Of a DNA stretch of 64,000 bases, positions 62,971-64,000 are shown piece after piece. The notes below the pieces were generated by a model. That model searched no databases. It was not told the origin of the DNA and worked only from the letters and a program-made list of their open reading frames with translations. Position numbers and translations under genes: made by a program. The stretch is from NCBI RefSeq assembly GCF_006351965.1, contig NZ_CP040932.1, positions 1,550,001 to 1,614,000 on the forward strand. Direction: 5' to 3'. The DNA is from Oceanicola sp. D3. Its GTDB lineage: Bacteria > Pseudomonadota > Alphaproteobacteria > Rhodobacterales > Rhodobacteraceae. Position 1 is the first letter of the stretch, and each line of letters opens with the position of its first letter.

Positions 62971-63022
62971 GTCGCCGAGGTATGAGCGCAGAACCCCGCC
63001 GCTGCAAGTCGCTACACATGTT

Positions 63023-63044
63023 CATTTTCTTGCTGAAAATATCC
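63023..63044 (-). repeat. Copy 4 of the recurrent intergenic element
   Basis: On the minus strand GGATATTTTCAGCAAGAAAATG, identical over 21 bases to copy 1. It lies 53 bases upstream of the AEC start, in the gap toward bactofilin. Confidence 0.7.
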
Positions 63045-63110
63045 AAGACCATCGGCACAACGGGCGCTACAGCCGATCAGGTGGCGCTGCCGTCGCAAGG
63101 CTGTGGCCTC

Positions 63111-63154
63111 CCGAGCGCAGCGAGGCCACCGAAGGCCCCGAGCGCAGCGAGGCC
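63111..63154 (+). repeat. Direct repeat downstream of bactofilin
   Basis: CCGAGCGCAGCGAGGCC occurs at 63111-63127 and 63138-63154, a 27-base period, followed by a third, decayed start. It lies between the AEC gene and the bactofilin terminator. Confidence 0.65.
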
Positions 63155-63163
63155 CCTGAACGC

Positions 63164-63190
63164 AAAAAGGGCGCCCGAAGGCGCCCTTTC
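63164..63190 (-). terminator. Intrinsic terminator of the bactofilin operon
   Basis: On the minus strand AAAGGGCGCC-TTCG-GGCGCCCTTT ending in TTTTTG, 22 bases after the bactofilin stop. A ten-bp stem with a UUCG tetraloop and a T-run is a strong Rho-independent terminator. Confidence 0.92.
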
Positions 63191-63210
63191 GATCTTGGGG
63201 TTCAAACCAC

Positions 63211-63756
63211 TCAGCCCTGGGCTTTGGCCTCCGGGGTCGGGAGCGGCTTGGGGGCGGCGTTGGTGCCGGAGGCGAGCGGGTCGTCCTGCCGTTGCACCGA
63301 GCCCTCGAAGTGGGCACCGCTCTCTATGGCGATGGTTTTGTGGATGATGTCGCCTTCCACGCGGGCGGTGGAGGTGAGGCGCACCTTGAGGCCGCGCACA
63401 CGGCCAACCACGCGACCGTTGACCACAACGTCATCGGCGAGGCATTCGCCGCGCACGGTGGCACCTTCGCCGACGGTCAGCAGGTGGGCGCGAATGTCGC
63501 CCTCCACGGTGCCCTCGATCTGGATGTCGCCGGTGGTCTTGATGTTGCCGACGATGGTGAGATCGGACGACAGGGTCGACGCGGGCGGCTTGGCTTTTGG
63601 CGTGCTTGAGCCAGCGCTGCTGCTGCCCGATGCGGGCGCGCTGCTGGGCGGCGTGGTGGGCTGCTTGCTGCTGCCCGAGCTGTCGGCTGTGGTGGATTTT
63701 CCGGGCTCGGCACTTGCGCCGGAGCCAGGCTCGTTGATCCTGGATTTAGAAAACAT
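63211..63756 (-). CDS. Bactofilin (polymer-forming cytoskeletal protein)
   Basis: A 181-residue bactofilin. The Ser/Pro/Gly-rich N-terminal tail (about 1-60) is followed by the right-handed beta-helix domain (about 62-155: LTIVGNIKTTGDIQIEGTVEGDI, VNGRVVGRVRGLKVRLTSTARVEGDI, IAIESGAHFEGSV). It polymerises without nucleotides and localises wall enzymes. Its start overlaps the M23 peptidase stop by 11 bases, the common bactofilin-M23 pairing. Confidence 0.94.
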   Translation of the reverse strand: MFSKSRINEPGSGASAEPGKSTTADSSGSSKQPTTPPSSAPASGSSSAGSSTPKAKPPASTLSSDLTIVGNIKTTGDIQIEGTVEGDIRAHLLTVGEGATVRGECLADDVVVNGRVVGRVRGLKVRLTSTARVEGDIIHKTIAIESGAHFEGSVQRQDDPLASGTNAAPKPLPTPEAKAQG

Positions 63757-64000
63757 CTTGTCCTGCCTTGATGTAGGTCATCGGGTTCACCGGCTTGCCG
63801 CCGACCCGGACTTCGTAGTGGAGGTGGTTGCCGGTGGACCGACCGGTGGTTCCCATATCACCGATGCGATCGCCGCGCGAGATCCTTTGGCCCACTTTTA
63901 CGCGAGCCTTGCTCATGTGTGCGTAGCGCGTTTCGATGCCGAATTCGTGCTGGATCGTCACCAGGATGCCCCAGCTGCCGCGGCGCCCGGCCCAGGTGAC
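63746..64000 (-). CDS. M23-family endopeptidase, C-terminal part (5' end outside window)
   Basis: The last ~84 residues of a LytM-like peptidase: GILVTIQHEFGIETRYAHMSK, GDMGTTGRSTGNHLHYEV (the HxH motif that ends the zinc site) and GKPVNPMTYIKAG. The frame is open to the right edge, so the start and the first zinc ligands are outside. It is coupled to bactofilin, which probably positions it for cell-shape control. Confidence 0.9.
   Translation of the reverse strand, partial: VTWAGRRGSWGILVTIQHEFGIETRYAHMSKARVKVGQRISRGDRIGDMGTTGRSTGNHLHYEVRVGGKPVNPMTYIKAGQDVF

Noticed and set aside
1-64000. CRISPR array, tRNA, rRNA or insertion sequence
   Set aside because: No regular spacer-repeat array, cloverleaf-like gene or transposase was seen.

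Overview
The window is high-GC DNA with the gene content of a marine alphaproteobacterium of the Rhodobacterales (Roseobacter / Paracoccaceae type). The evidence is the sarcosine oxidase genes, a TRAP-type malonate locus, a MaoC-phosphate acetyltransferase fusion next to ackA, a DUF1036 protein, a CcmI-RuvX-DUF1289 operon, and the chromosomal blocks yfgM-bamB-der and amiC-PBP1A-prfB. I found no rRNA, tRNA, CRISPR array, insertion sequence or prophage. Coding density is high, and many neighbouring genes overlap by 1-4 bases (ATGA, GTGA or TGATG), which points to translational coupling.

Layout. Bases 1-890 hold the 3' end of a mannitol/polyol dehydrogenase. Bases 903-12408 hold an envelope cluster. 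On the minus strand it has an ExbB/TolQ channel, two ExbD/TolR proteins, a TonB/TolA-like membrane protein and two small secreted proteins. On the plus strand it has a DUF1036 protein, two tandem exported caspase-fold proteins with peptidoglycan-binding-like modules and basic tails, and a membrane-anchored M23 endopeptidase / lytic transglycosylase fusion. Next come pta (MaoC fusion)-ackA (12663-15190) and an orphan type VI secretion tip module: VgrG, a small membrane protein, PAAR and DUF4123 (15384-18990). A malonate uptake and activation locus follows (matR, TRAP transporter, malonyl-CoA decarboxylase, malonyl-CoA synthetase; 19014-25544). Bases 25630-28722 carry dusA and the ccmI-ruvX-DUF1289 operon. 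Sarcosine oxidase genes lie at 28937-35194, with soxB separated from soxDAG by two small membrane-protein genes. A minus-strand operon of two glycosyltransferases and a sulfotransferase follows (35170-38617). Then come sodB, a small pair including a host-attachment protein, a LOG-family protein, a LysM protein, an Atm1-like ABC exporter and an RND efflux pair (to 49707). The last part (50001-64000) is mostly envelope biogenesis and housekeeping: yfgM-bamB-der, amiC, PBP1A, prfB, an amidase, an unrecognised ORF, a DUF2189 membrane protein, an AEC permease, bactofilin and a truncated M23 peptidase.

The strongest candidate for an undescribed system is the 903-12408 cluster. It combines a proton-motive-force-type channel, secreted caspase-fold proteins and peptidoglycan hydrolases on two diverging gene sets, which suggests an energised cell-wall remodelling or quality-control machine; this is inference from context. 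Two non-coding signals also stand out. One is a pair of arrays of three tandem 11-bp units, at 31192-31224 and 53608-53640 in opposite orientation. The other is a 21-24 bp element (core GGATATTT..GCAAGAAAAT) present four times, always in an intergenic gap.
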